From SUG2458 sp051872335 (GTDB lineage Bacteria; Bacillota_I; Bacilli_A; RFN20; CAG-826), in contig JBJEDT010000003.1 in the NCBI GenBank assembly GCA_051872335.1, positions 54,928 to 118,927 of the forward strand: 64,000 nucleotides of DNA, in the 5' to 3' direction. A program made the position numbers and the translations under genes. The notes beneath the pieces were generated by a model. It did not search any database, had not been told where the DNA came from, and saw nothing but the letters and a program-made list of their open reading frames with translations. Shown here piece by piece: positions 25,859 to 34,475 of this stretch (position 1 is the stretch's first letter; every line of letters begins with the position of its first letter).

Positions 25859-26758
25859 ATGACTTTTCAAGAAGGAGTAGTCGATTATTTAGATTTTTTA
25901 ATTATTGAAAGAGGATTATCGTTATCTACTATTGAAAGTTATAAATATGATTTAATGATTTTTTATAATGACATTAATAAAAAATTAGAAAATAATAATT
26001 TGCAAAATATTAAGTTAGATTTTATATATGATTTTATAAAGAATCAAAGCATAAAAGGAATTAGTAGTTCAACTATTAAAAGAAGAGTTTCTACAATTAG
26101 AAATTTTTATTTGTTTTTACAAAAAAAAGAAATAATAAATTTTGTAATTCCTAAAATTAAAACACCTAAAATTGGTATAAAATTGCCACAATATTTAACA
26201 GTTGAAGAAATAGATCTTTTATTAAATGTACCAGATATTGATACTTTTAAAGGATTAAGAGATAAAACAATGCTTGAAGTTATGTATTCATGTGGATTAA
26301 GAGTTTCAGAACTTATCTCTTTAAAAAAGAATAATATTAATATCGAAAAAAAGTTTGTTCGAATTATTGGCAAAGGAAATAAAGAAAGGGTAGTACCTAT
26401 TGGAGAAATTGCTTTAGAATATCTTTTTAAGTACTATAAATATTTATCGCATATACCAAGAATAAAAAATTTAAATTTTGTTTTTATAAACAAGAATGGC
26501 ACATCTCTAACAAGACAATATTTTTTTAAAATGATTAAAGAGTATGCATTAAAAGCAAATATAAATAAAAATATTTCTCCCCATACTTTAAGACATTCTT
26601 TTGCTACTCATTTATTAGAAAATGGAGCATCTTTAGTAGCAGTTAAAACATTTTTAGGACATGAAAGTATAACAACAACTCAAATTTATACTCACATAAA
26701 TGAAAAGAAATTAGTTAATGTTATAGACAAAAATTTTAGAAAAACAACAAACAAATAA
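25859..26758 (+). CDS. Tyrosine recombinase XerC/XerD
   Basis: Site-specific recombinase expected to resolve chromosome dimers at dif. SAM-like N-terminal DNA-binding domain (VVDYLDFLIIERGLSLSTIESYKYDL), then the catalytic domain with R in SCGLRVSELISL, K in GKGNKERVVPIG, HTLRHSFATHLL (HxxR), GHESITTTQIYTHI with the second His and the Tyr nucleophile. All five catalytic residues are present. The start is ATG 25859 (GAGG 9 bases upstream); the ATG at 25844 overlaps the dinB stop and is less likely. 299 residues, normal. Whether it is XerC or XerD cannot be decided from this copy alone. The proposed dif lies 6.2 kb downstream. Confidence 0.93.
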   Translation: MTFQEGVVDYLDFLIIERGLSLSTIESYKYDLMIFYNDINKKLENNNLQNIKLDFIYDFIKNQSIKGISSSTIKRRVSTIRNFYLFLQKKEIINFVIPKIKTPKIGIKLPQYLTVEEIDLLLNVPDIDTFKGLRDKTMLEVMYSCGLRVSELISLKKNNINIEKKFVRIIGKGNKERVVPIGEIALEYLFKYYKYLSHIPRIKNLNFVFINKNGTSLTRQYFFKMIKEYALKANINKNISPHTLRHSFATHLLENGASLVAVKTFLGHESITTTQIYTHINEKKLVNVIDKNFRKTTNK

Positions 26759-26834
26759 GTGATTGATAAATTTTTTTTATGATTTTTAACATAAATGATA
26801 AATTTTCTCAAAAAATTATTGCATTTTAATTTAG

Positions 26835-26869
26835 AGCGTATTAAATTAAATATGCTGAGTAATTTTTTT
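26835..26869 (+). terminator. Possible terminator after the xer gene
   Basis: Stem AGCGTATT / AATATGCT (26835-26842 with 26849-26856, one G-T pair), then GAGTAA and seven T. The gap before the T run makes it weaker than the others. The rest of this 180-base gap must hold the promoter of the following surface locus; no clear -35/-10 pair stands out. Confidence 0.5.
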
Positions 26870-26937
26870 GTTTTATGCACTCAAAATAATTTGAAATTAT
26901 TTAGTACAAATTTAATTGGTTAAGGAGAGTAATTACG

Positions 26938-27486
26938 ATGAAAAGAAAATTATTAGGATTAATGATTCCTGTATTAGGATTCGCATTGATTGCTGGAACA
27001 GGTTTTAGTGCTTGGTATTTTTCAGAAAGCGGTTCATCTGCTTCTAATAGTACTGCAAACACTGGTTCTATTGAATCATTGGGCGATGTTACAATTGGTA
27101 CTGTTACTGGATCTACATTTACATTCTCATTAGATCAAGGAACAGGTGCACAAGATGGCATTCTTATTAAAACAGGTGAAGTTAGTTTCACATTTACTGA
27201 AGATGAAAACTTTGCTTCAATGGCTGGTTTAGAAGTAGAAAAATATACTTGGACTGCTTCATTAGATGGTAGTTCAGCAAATTTAACTTCTTATGTTGAA
27301 TTAGTTGAAGATGAAGGTGAATTTGTAGTTGAAACTGGTAGTAAAAAAGTAGATTTAGCTTTACAATATGTTGCTGGTGCTAAACCAACAACTAAAGCTG
27401 AATATGAAGCAATGTGTTCAGCTTTAGGTGAAGACCTTTCATTAAAAATTACTGTTGAAGTTACAGCAGTATTTGTTGAGGCTTAA
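26938..27486 (+). CDS. SipW-type signal peptide protein, small
   Basis: A 182-residue secreted protein with a short basic start, hydrophobic core and the box AGTGFSAWYFSESGSS, the SipW-dependent signal type seen in TasA/CalY-like proteins. The mature part is rich in T, S, G and V with alternating strand pattern (KTGEVSFTFTEDE, DLSLKITVEVTAVFVEA), consistent with a beta-sandwich able to assemble at the surface. It has a clear ribosome site (AAGGAGAG) and begins a four-gene locus ending in the matching signal peptidase. Function as a fibre or matrix subunit is inferred from this context; it is not a recognisable TasA by sequence alone. Confidence 0.8.
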   Translation: MKRKLLGLMIPVLGFALIAGTGFSAWYFSESGSSASNSTANTGSIESLGDVTIGTVTGSTFTFSLDQGTGAQDGILIKTGEVSFTFTEDENFASMAGLEVEKYTWTASLDGSSANLTSYVELVEDEGEFVVETGSKKVDLALQYVAGAKPTTKAEYEAMCSALGEDLSLKITVEVTAVFVEA

Positions 27487-27510
27487 TTTTAATTAAGGAA
27501 ATTAAATGTT

Positions 27511-28140
27511 ATGGTTAAGAAAAGTAGGTTTGTTATATTAGCAGCCTCTTTTCTTTGCTTTAGCACAATTATTGGGACAGGTTATTCTTTGTGGGTTTTA
27601 GATTTGAATACAAGCATATCCGACCAAATTCATTCCTCGAGTGCAACAATTAATACATATGCTGAAAGTGGAAATCTTGAAATCATATATCCAACTGGAT
27701 ATGAGAATTATAGTATAATTCTTGAACAAAGAGGTTCTTCTTATTCTTATAGTGATACTGGTGTATATTTTACACCTTCAATATCATTGAACTATTCGAA
27801 TTACAATATACCTAATAATTGTAAAGCCAAACTAATTGGTGTTATTGCAATAGAAAATAGTGCTCTAGATAGTTATATAGAAATTACTGGACCATCATCA
27901 GTTACTGATAATGGTGATTTTTCGTATACATTTTTATCTGAGTATTTAGATACAAGTTCTAAGAGCTTAATTTCTATTTCAATAACTCCAACTTTTGCAT
28001 ATAAAGAAGGCAAAGATCCTAAAACATCCAGCCAGTATGCAGAAATGATTAACTCAATTAATGGTTCCTATAAAAATGATGGATATTTAGGTACTGTTTC
28101 ATTTAGTTTTAAAATTGAAATAGAGGAGGTAACATTATGA
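27511..28140 (+). CDS. SipW-type signal peptide protein, second
   Basis: A 209-residue secreted protein. The N terminus (MVKKSRFVILAASFLCFS followed by IIGTGYSLWVLDLN) repeats the GTG-[FY]-S-x-W box of the first gene. The mature part is beta-rich (YSIILEQRGSSYSYSD, SLISISITPTFAYKEG, GTVSFSFKIEIEEV). The segment KEGKDPKTSSQYAEMI resembles AGAKPTTKAEYEAMC of the first protein, so the two share a domain and may be related subunits. The stop overlaps the ATG of the next gene (ATGA), implying coupled translation. Confidence 0.78.
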   Translation: MVKKSRFVILAASFLCFSTIIGTGYSLWVLDLNTSISDQIHSSSATINTYAESGNLEIIYPTGYENYSIILEQRGSSYSYSDTGVYFTPSISLNYSNYNIPNNCKAKLIGVIAIENSALDSYIEITGPSSVTDNGDFSYTFLSEYLDTSSKSLISISITPTFAYKEGKDPKTSSQYAEMINSINGSYKNDGYLGTVSFSFKIEIEEVTL

Positions 28141-30317
28141 AAAAAACATTTTTATTATTACCTCTCGCATTAACATTAATTATTGGAACAGGATCATCTG
28201 TTTTCGTCTTTAGTAGTGGAAATTCTTCTATTGAAGATAATAATGTTAATGTTAAATTTGATGATATCCGTGATAACTATGAATTAGGTGAAGAAGGAGA
28301 TCCAGATACATATATTAAAAAATTTAATGTATACTTTTTCTCACAAAGTGATTTTACTCCAGGTCGAAATGAAGCAAATAATGGTCCTGCAAATATTTAT
28401 TACATGGAAAATACTGATACCATTAATTATGGTTCTTTTGATGATGGTTCGTATTATAAGGTAATTAAAGATGTTAGTGTATTATATGCTAGTGATGTAT
28501 TAAGTATTGGTGAGCCAACAACAACTTTGAATGATGAAAAAGGATATAATGTTGTTTTTAATGGATGGGCTTTAACAGGTAATATAGGAAATTACACTGG
28601 CTTAAATAATAATGCTGTAACTGGTAACTTTCCTTATAATGGCTCTTCCCCAGTAAATTTAATGACATATGGTTCAAGTATTGAATTATTTATTAATCGT
28701 TTTAAAGATAGTGAAGGAAATAATCTTTATGGAACAGATGTAAATAGTGATGATAATAACTATGATTTATATTTATATCCTATTTATACAACAGGAAAAT
28801 GTTATGTAAATGCATCATATAAAAATAATCCTTTACGTGTTGAGTATTTTTCTTATGAAGATGAAAATAATACTGATGTTGATGGTGATGGAAATTCTGA
28901 TTATCTATCATATGATGAATGTTTTATGAATGAAGGAGCATCACTAAATAGTAGCCTAGATGCAAAGTTTGATACTGACATTACTTGTTATTTCTTGTCA
29001 CCGTTAAATCTTGATAATATATCACATTTACAATTTAAATATTCGGTTTATAATTCAAGTTCATGGCTAGGCAGTTGGTCAAACTGGAATAGTATCACAT
29101 ATGGTGAAAATAATACAAATTTAATTAATTTTAATGATGATATGCTTTCTAGATTAACGTCAAACGGTATTGGTAATGGTAAATATTCAGTTTTTAGTTT
29201 TGTTAAAGTTACTACAACCAATGATAGTAGTGAAACTGAAGCTAATTTAAATGCTGCCAAATTTACTAATGAAGAAAAAGCTTATATTGAAGATTTATTA
29301 GAAAACGAACCTTATGTTTGTTTATCAGGTAATGCTTTTTCAATTGGATTTAATAATTTCTTTAATAAAGCAAGATATTACGTTAATATATATTTCTATT
29401 TTACTAGATTATATGAACCTAGACTAATTGGAGGACCTACAAATTCCTTATCATATGAATCTGAACATGATAAACAATATAACTTTGTTTTAGATTCAAA
29501 TTATTCAAATGTTTATTCAATTGATAATGTAAAGTTTGATCCTGACAATAACTATATGTCTTATGATGAAAATTGTAGTGTATCAAAAGCAGTGTTTGGT
29601 ATTGAACTAGATTCTACATCAAATTTTGATTTAGATTATAAAGTAGGTGATTATAATTCTGATCCACTTGAAGGAAGATATTCGCTTTATAACAATTTTA
29701 ACTACTTATCTAAAATGAATGAAATATCTTCTATAACTGACGATATTGCTATAGGTAGTTCTTTTGATGAATTAAGATCAAATAAACATTTATTCGTGAT
29801 AAATAAAAGCGACATTAGTTCACATAATGTTGGTTATGGTACATATTCTTTAGCTATTAAAATTGAATATGAAACTGAAGTTATAAATGGTTATACTGTA
29901 AGAACTCCAAGTGAAATTAATGTATATGTTTATCGTCAACATGATGCTTTTATTGCTATATATGGTGAAGAGACAATTACCTCTTCTGCAAGAAATAGTA
30001 ATATCTTTATTGAACCTGATCTTGATAGTTATACAAAAATTGATTTTATAGCTTTATATGTTTATCGAAATGCACCACTTGAATATGATGAAGAGATGTA
30101 TTTTGATGTAAATGGTTTAATTGAGGTAGCTGATGAAGAAAGTGGTACAAATGGTTATGTAACACTTCGCGAAATCGTTGCTTATTATAATAACAAAGGT
30201 TATGAATTATATGATAGATTAACTGGTTTTGTAATAAATGACGAATCTATGAGTAGTTTAACATTTAAAACAACAAAAAATTTAGTATTTCAAATTAGAG
30301 AAAGGAAAATAAGTTAA
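28137..30317 (+). CDS. Large secreted protein with SipW-like signal
   Basis: A 726-residue exported protein. Its signal region (MKKTFLLLPLALTLIIGTG followed by SSVFVFSSG) carries the same I-G-T-G box as the two upstream proteins, with F in place of W. The mature part is acidic, rich in N, D, S and Y, and lacks an LPxTG motif or membrane tail. A stretch ending VVFNGWALTGN recalls InlB-type B-repeats, but I see no convincing full domain. Ribosome site GAGGAGGT lies 6 bases upstream. It ends one base into the signal peptidase gene. Probably a tip, anchor or adhesive partner of the two smaller proteins; that role is inferred from the operon only. Confidence 0.75.
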   Translation: MKKTFLLLPLALTLIIGTGSSVFVFSSGNSSIEDNNVNVKFDDIRDNYELGEEGDPDTYIKKFNVYFFSQSDFTPGRNEANNGPANIYYMENTDTINYGSFDDGSYYKVIKDVSVLYASDVLSIGEPTTTLNDEKGYNVVFNGWALTGNIGNYTGLNNNAVTGNFPYNGSSPVNLMTYGSSIELFINRFKDSEGNNLYGTDVNSDDNNYDLYLYPIYTTGKCYVNASYKNNPLRVEYFSYEDENNTDVDGDGNSDYLSYDECFMNEGASLNSSLDAKFDTDITCYFLSPLNLDNISHLQFKYSVYNSSSWLGSWSNWNSITYGENNTNLINFNDDMLSRLTSNGIGNGKYSVFSFVKVTTTNDSSETEANLNAAKFTNEEKAYIEDLLENEPYVCLSGNAFSIGFNNFFNKARYYVNIYFYFTRLYEPRLIGGPTNSLSYESEHDKQYNFVLDSNYSNVYSIDNVKFDPDNNYMSYDENCSVSKAVFGIELDSTSNFDLDYKVGDYNSDPLEGRYSLYNNFNYLSKMNEISSITDDIAIGSSFDELRSNKHLFVINKSDISSHNVGYGTYSLAIKIEYETEVINGYTVRTPSEINVYVYRQHDAFIAIYGEETITSSARNSNIFIEPDLDSYTKIDFIALYVYRNAPLEYDEEMYFDVNGLIEVADEESGTNGYVTLREIVAYYNNKGYELYDRLTGFVINDESMSSLTFKTTKNLVFQIRERKIS

Positions 30318-31225
30318 TGGGTATTATGTTAAGTGGCTCTTCAGGATTAAAGAGTATGTCCCTAGTTGTTACTATTTTAGTTATTTTATTAATTGTTTTA
30401 TGTTTCATTGGCTTATTTTTTCTTGTTACTCATTTTTTTAGAAAGTGTATAAATCTTGGACTTGAAGATAATCTAGTAAAAAAAGAAATTTTAAGTGAAT
30501 ATGGGGAATTTTTTGAAAAAGCTCCTAATTCTACTGATAAAGATATTAAGATTGTTCGAAAACAAGATAAAAAAGATACACCTTTAGCATATATGAAAGA
30601 CAAAATTGCTAAAAAAAGAAAAGTTACTCAAAAAATTATGTTAGCAGTTATTATTCTTCTATATGTAATATTAGGCACAGGATTTGTTTTCGGATTATAT
30701 TCTCGAATTTCAACTGGTGTTGCTGGTTACTTTGGAGCAAAAGTATTAGTAATTGAAACGGGTTCAATGGAAAAAGCACATCCTAATAATACATATATTT
30801 CTGAAAATGGTTTAGAAGATCAAATTCTACAATATTCATTAATTAATATTGATGATATTGAAAATGAAGATGATATGAAATTATTTAAAATTTATGCTTT
30901 TTATGATAATGATGGAAATATCATTGTTCACCGTTTGATAAATATAAAAACTACAGAAGATGGAACAAAACTTTATACATTTAGAGGGGATGCTAACTCT
31001 GGTAGTGGTTCATTTGAAACAAATATTAAATATGAAAAAGTTTTAGGTGAATACACTGGATATAGTAGCTTTTTCTTAGGAGCATCTGTATTATTTTTAC
31101 AATCAAATATCGGTATGATTTCATTTACTTTAGGTATTGGTATGGTTGTCATTTTTGATATATATCAACGCAAAGTTGATGTTACCATTAATAAAAGAAA
31201 AGATGAAATACTTGAAACATTATAG
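30317..31225 (+). CDS. sipW: Signal peptidase I, SipW (ER-like) type
   Basis: Membrane peptidase expected to process the three upstream proteins. The catalytic Ser is in VIETGSMEK (S150) and the His in NIIVHRLINI (H205); GDAN at 224-227 supplies the conserved Asp region. A His in place of the bacterial Lys base is the mark of the SipW/archaeal/ER subgroup. Topology: membrane segment near residues 15-38, a basic cytoplasmic stretch of about 70 residues, a second segment near 110-135, and a C-terminal one near 255-280. The extra N-terminal membrane domain makes it longer (302) than B. subtilis SipW (190). It overlaps the upstream stop by one base and is followed by a terminator. Confidence 0.88.
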   Translation: MGIMLSGSSGLKSMSLVVTILVILLIVLCFIGLFFLVTHFFRKCINLGLEDNLVKKEILSEYGEFFEKAPNSTDKDIKIVRKQDKKDTPLAYMKDKIAKKRKVTQKIMLAVIILLYVILGTGFVFGLYSRISTGVAGYFGAKVLVIETGSMEKAHPNNTYISENGLEDQILQYSLINIDDIENEDDMKLFKIYAFYDNDGNIIVHRLINIKTTEDGTKLYTFRGDANSGSGSFETNIKYEKVLGEYTGYSSFFLGASVLFLQSNIGMISFTLGIGMVVIFDIYQRKVDVTINKRKDEILETL

Positions 31226-31232
31226 TTTTCTT

Positions 31233-31271
31233 AAATCTTTCATTTTAAAACAATGAAAGATTTTTATTTTA
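31233..31271 (+). terminator. Terminator after sipW
   Basis: 12-bp stem AAATCTTTCATT / AATGAAAGATTT (31233-31244 with 31252-31263) followed by a T-rich tail. Closes the SipW surface locus. Confidence 0.88.
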
Positions 31272-31334
31272 TATGATTCCTTTTGTTTGTAGATAGAAAA
31301 TAAAAGATATATAATAAATATCAAGGAGGTTAAT

Positions 31335-32531
31335 ATGAATAAATTTAAAAGAATTTTTGTTATTGTTATGGACTCAGCGGGTATTGGTGCAATGAAAGAT
31401 GCTGAAAAATTTGGCGATAGTTTATCTTGCAATACCTTTGTCCATGTTTCTGAAAAATGTAATGGTTTAAATATTCCTCATTTAGAAGCTTTAGGCATTG
31501 CTGATTTAGGAAACGTAAAAGGAACAACTAAAGTTAATCATCCACATTCTTATTCACTTATTTTAAATGAAGCAAGTAATGGTAAAGATACAATGACTGG
31601 TCACTGGGAAATGATGGGCATTTTGACAACAAAAGCATTTAAAACTTTCACAGATACAGGTTTTCCAAAAGAATTAATTGACGAGTTAGAGAAAAGAACT
31701 GGTCGTAAAGTAATTGGTAATTACGCAGCATCAGGAACTGAAATTTTAAAAGATCTTGGTGAAGAACAAATTAAAACTGGAACACTTATTGTTTATACAT
31801 CTTCTGATAGTGTTCTTCAAATATGTGGTCATGAAAAATATATTCCACTAGAAGAATTATATAAAGATTGCGAAATAGCTCGTGATATTTGTATGAAACC
31901 AGAATGGCTATTAGGAAGAATTATTGCTCGTCCTTATATAGGAGATGATGCAACATCGTTTAAACGTACTTCTAATAGACACGATTATGCATTATCACCT
32001 TCGAAAAAGACAGTTATGGATTATTTAAAAGAGAATAACCATGATGTTGTTTGCGTTGGTAAGATTGCTGATATTTTCAATAACTGTGGAGTTACTGAAA
32101 AAGTCAAAACAGTATCTAATGTTGATGGTATGGAAAAAACAATTGATATAGCAAAGAATAATGATTTTAATGGATTATGTTTTGTTAATTTAGTTGAATT
32201 TGATTCTGAATATGGTCATCGTAGAAATCCAATTGGTTATGGTCAAGCATTTGAAACATTTGATGAACAATTAGGAACTTTATTAGATAGTTTAAATGAA
32301 GATGATTTATTAATGATTACTGCTGATCATGGTAATGACCCAACAGCTCCAGGAAGTGATCATACTCGCGAAAGAGTACCTTTATTATGTTATTCAAAAA
32401 GATATAATGATGGAAAGCATTTAGAAGACCGTAATGCTTTTGCAGACATTGGTGCAACAATCTTAGAAAACTTTAATTTAGAACAAAATGAAGAACTAAT
32501 TGGTAGTTCAATTAAAGAATTATTAAAGTAA
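31335..32531 (+). CDS. deoB: Phosphopentomutase
   Basis: Interconverts ribose-1- and -5-phosphate (and deoxy forms) in nucleoside use; a Mn2+-dependent alkaline-phosphatase-fold enzyme. Metal and catalytic motifs are VIVMDSAGIGAMKDAE, KDTMTGHWEMMG with the phosphorylated Thr, FVNLVEFDSEYGHRRN and MITADHGNDPTAPGSDHTRE. 398 residues, standard. Strong ribosome site AAGGAGG. It is a single-gene unit bounded by terminators on both sides; the usual partners (deoD, pdp, cdd) are not present. It is the last + strand gene before the terminus-like gap. Confidence 0.97.
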   Translation: MNKFKRIFVIVMDSAGIGAMKDAEKFGDSLSCNTFVHVSEKCNGLNIPHLEALGIADLGNVKGTTKVNHPHSYSLILNEASNGKDTMTGHWEMMGILTTKAFKTFTDTGFPKELIDELEKRTGRKVIGNYAASGTEILKDLGEEQIKTGTLIVYTSSDSVLQICGHEKYIPLEELYKDCEIARDICMKPEWLLGRIIARPYIGDDATSFKRTSNRHDYALSPSKKTVMDYLKENNHDVVCVGKIADIFNNCGVTEKVKTVSNVDGMEKTIDIAKNNDFNGLCFVNLVEFDSEYGHRRNPIGYGQAFETFDEQLGTLLDSLNEDDLLMITADHGNDPTAPGSDHTRERVPLLCYSKRYNDGKHLEDRNAFADIGATILENFNLEQNEELIGSSIKELLK

Positions 32532-32534
32532 ATA

Positions 32535-32567
32535 AAACTGTTTAGAGTAAAATCTAAACAGTTTTTA
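32535..32567 (+). terminator. Terminator after deoB
   Basis: 12-bp stem AAACTGTTTAGA / TCTAAACAGTTT (32535-32546 with 32553-32564) and a T run. Confidence 0.92.
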
Positions 32568-32977
32568 ATTTATAAAAAATTGAAATATAGAAATTAGCCA
32601 CAAAATAGCCTTTTTAAGCAACTTTTTAATATTGAACGCTCAATTATTCAAGAAAATCAAAAAGTGGCTTAAAACGCTTTATTTAGGGAAATAAAGATAT
32701 TCTCGCTTTTTATTATTAACATTTAGTATAAAATTAGTAGATTTTAAAATTTTTAATTTTTACAATTAGTTAATAATTAGTAGTTAACTAGTAGTTAAAA
32801 AGTAATAAAATGAAATTAATTGTGGATAACTTCCTTTATAAAGTTCTCTTTACTACGTAAAGAAAAATCAAAATAAATGTGGAAAACTACCATTCAATCG
32901 TTATTTTTTCAATTTTAGTTTACATAATATATATTATACGAAGTAGATTTTTATATTGAAAATATGTCAAATTTAGT
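32568..32977. other. Gene-free gap at the strand switch (terminus candidate)
   Basis: About 410 bases with no plausible coding frame between the deoB and rsfS terminators. Contents: a near DnaA box TTAGCCACA (32594-32602), A+T-rich stretches with repeated TAGTAGTTAA-like words (about 32780-32800), a perfect DnaA box read on the - strand (TGTGGATAA, 32821-32829), a second consensus-compatible one (TGTGGAAAA, 32878-32886) and a dif-like site (32917-32944). Transcription converges on this gap from both sides. Confidence 0.7.
32917..32944 (-). other. dif: dif-like chromosome dimer resolution site
   Basis: On the - strand the site reads ACTTCGTATAA as left arm, TATATA as 6-base centre, and TTATGTAAACT as right arm: the 11-6-11 layout of Xer targets. 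From memory, B. subtilis dif has arms ACTTCCTAGAA and TTATGTAAACT with the same centre, so only two of 28 positions differ. The XerD-type arm is identical. It sits exactly where gene orientation switches and 6 kb from a XerC/D gene. Confidence 0.88.
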
Positions 32978-33008
32978 AAAAAAAACAATGTAATTTATGA
33001 TTACATTG
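32978..33008 (-). terminator. Terminator after rsfS
   Basis: 9-bp stem CAATGTAAT / ATTACATTG (33000-33008 with 32986-32994) with a 5-base loop and eight T on the - strand. Confidence 0.9.
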
Positions 33009-33018
33009 CTCTATTTTA

Positions 33019-33369
33019 CTATTTTAGTAGTGATTCTACATTTATTTTTGGACAATCCTTAAATAAGTTATCAAAATCAAAATGATTTCTTGTTTCTTCC
33101 GTAAATACATGAACGATTATATCATTAGCATCAACTATCATCCAACCTGAATCTCCAGTACCTTCAATATGATGAATGTGTTCATGTAATTTTTCTACAG
33201 CTTCTTCTACAGCACTAGCTAAAGCATTTAATTGACGAGGATTAGATCCATTAGCAATAACATAATAATCAAACATAGGAATTTTATTAGAAATATCAAT
33301 AACAGATATTTGTTCTGCTTTTTTATCATCTAATGATTTAATAATTAATTTTAATTTACTTTCACTCAT
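33019..33369 (-). CDS. rsfS: Ribosomal silencing factor RsfS
   Basis: 116-residue protein that binds ribosomal protein L14 and blocks subunit joining under nutrient limitation. Family segments: DISNKIPMFDYYVIANGSN, RQLNALASAVEEAV, GDSGWMIVDANDIIVHVFTEE and TRNHFDFDNLF. It ends the yqeG-yqeH-yqeI-nadD/yqeK-rsfS operon in the same order as in B. subtilis, where it is yqeL. The gene starts 4 bases after nadD-yqeK stops. Confidence 0.95.
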   Translation of the reverse strand: MSESKLKLIIKSLDDKKAEQISVIDISNKIPMFDYYVIANGSNPRQLNALASAVEEAVEKLHEHIHHIEGTGDSGWMIVDANDIIVHVFTEETRNHFDFDNLFKDCPKINVESLLK

Positions 33370-33373
33370 ATTT

Positions 33374-34474
33374 TTAATCCTTTATGTAATAGTTATAACA
33401 ATCTTCTGTCAATCTATTTTTTTCTAATTTATTACTCTCTTCTAGATATTCTTTATTAGCTTTTAAAACTTCTACAAAACCTTTTTTATAGTTCTTTAAG
33501 CAAGCATTTATTAATGAAGATGAATCATAGCCTCTTAAAGGATCAATTTTATCTGCTGAATAAATAATTTTTCCTATTGGACTCATTGAAGATTTTCCAG
33601 TTGCGTGAAAACAAATGCTTTCAAGTATTTCATTATCTTCAATATTAAATTGCTCACGAGCTACTATTACACCAATAAATTGATGCCAAGACCATCTAGG
33701 CATATCTAGGAAATCACTATAATATTTTTCTAATAATTCATATGATTTATTATCATCAATATTTTTACCAACATCGTGAAATAAACCCGCATAAAATGCT
33801 AAGTTGTAATTTTTATGATTTGCTTTAGCAATATCTCGTGATAATCTAGCAACGGAAATAGAATGTGCAAATCTTTTAGGAGATAATAATTTTTTTAAAT
33901 CTTTTAAATAATAAAGTCCATTATCACACATATAATCAAATACATTATCATCTAGTTCACAATTTTCAATACGACGAACAGAAGTACTTGAAATATTTAT
34001 TTTTTCACCTTCAATTTTTATAACATTATATTTCTTAATATTTTCTTTATTCTCTTTATCTGTTTCACGATTATAATATACAAATTGAACAAGTGTTGCT
34101 AATTCATCTATTTGAGCCCATCTATCAAGTTGAGCAACTTGATCACTTCCAATCAACCAATAGTATTTTACATCCTCATTTCTTTTTTTAGATTCTTCAA
34201 CAAAATGACGAGCTGTAATGATTGAATAATCAAAATCGCTATTATTATCAATTTCAAAAGTTGAATATGAAAATCCTTCATAATCTTTAATAGCTATTTT
34301 TAACATATTTAATCTATCTATTGTATTGACGGTAGGTGTTTTCCATCTTGGGTTTTTTGACAAGATAAAAACAACTTCATCAGCTTGTAATTGTTTTTTT
34401 GCTGCTAAAGCAATCTTTATATGTCCTTGATGAATAGGATCAAATGTTCCACCAAATAAAATAACTTTTTTCAT
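33374..34474 (-). CDS. nadD: NadD-YqeK fusion: NaMN adenylyltransferase + HD hydrolase
   Basis: Two activities in one 366-residue chain. Residues 1-190 are nicotinate-nucleotide adenylyltransferase of NAD synthesis: GGTFDPIHQGHIKIA (HxGH), YWLIGSDQVAQLDRW and ISSTSVRR. Residues from about 195 are a YqeK-type HD domain, known as a symmetrical Ap4A hydrolase: RFAHSISVARLSRDIA, GLFHDVGKNI (HD metal site), SWHQFIGVIVA, ICFHATGKSSMSPIGKIIYSADKIDPLRGY. In B. subtilis these are adjacent separate genes, so the fusion is a joined pair. It starts 1 base after yqeI stops. Confidence 0.94.
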   Translation of the reverse strand: MKKVILFGGTFDPIHQGHIKIALAAKKQLQADEVVFILSKNPRWKTPTVNTIDRLNMLKIAIKDYEGFSYSTFEIDNNSDFDYSIITARHFVEESKKRNEDVKYYWLIGSDQVAQLDRWAQIDELATLVQFVYYNRETDKENKENIKKYNVIKIEGEKINISSTSVRRIENCELDDNVFDYMCDNGLYYLKDLKKLLSPKRFAHSISVARLSRDIAKANHKNYNLAFYAGLFHDVGKNIDDNKSYELLEKYYSDFLDMPRWSWHQFIGVIVAREQFNIEDNEILESICFHATGKSSMSPIGKIIYSADKIDPLRGYDSSSLINACLKNYKKGFVEVLKANKEYLEESNKLEKNRLTEDCYNYYIKD

Positions 34475-34475
34475 A

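Noticed and set aside
26891..26916. TTGAAA ... TTTAAT promoter of the SipW locus
   Set aside because: Spacing is 14 bases, too short for a sigma-A promoter; no better pair identified.
26759..26934. Riboswitch or leader RNA ahead of the surface locus
   Set aside because: Only one modest hairpin, better explained as the terminator of the xer gene; no known aptamer pattern seen.
32917..32944. Attachment site of a Xer-dependent phage or mobile element
   Set aside because: No phage, integrase-exploiting or duplicated flanking sequence is nearby; a single site at a strand switch fits chromosomal dif.
32568..32977. Replication origin
   Set aside because: DnaA boxes and A+T-rich words suggested oriC, but genes converge on this gap instead of diverging from it, dnaA/dnaN are absent, and a dif-like site is present. 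Terminus is the better reading.
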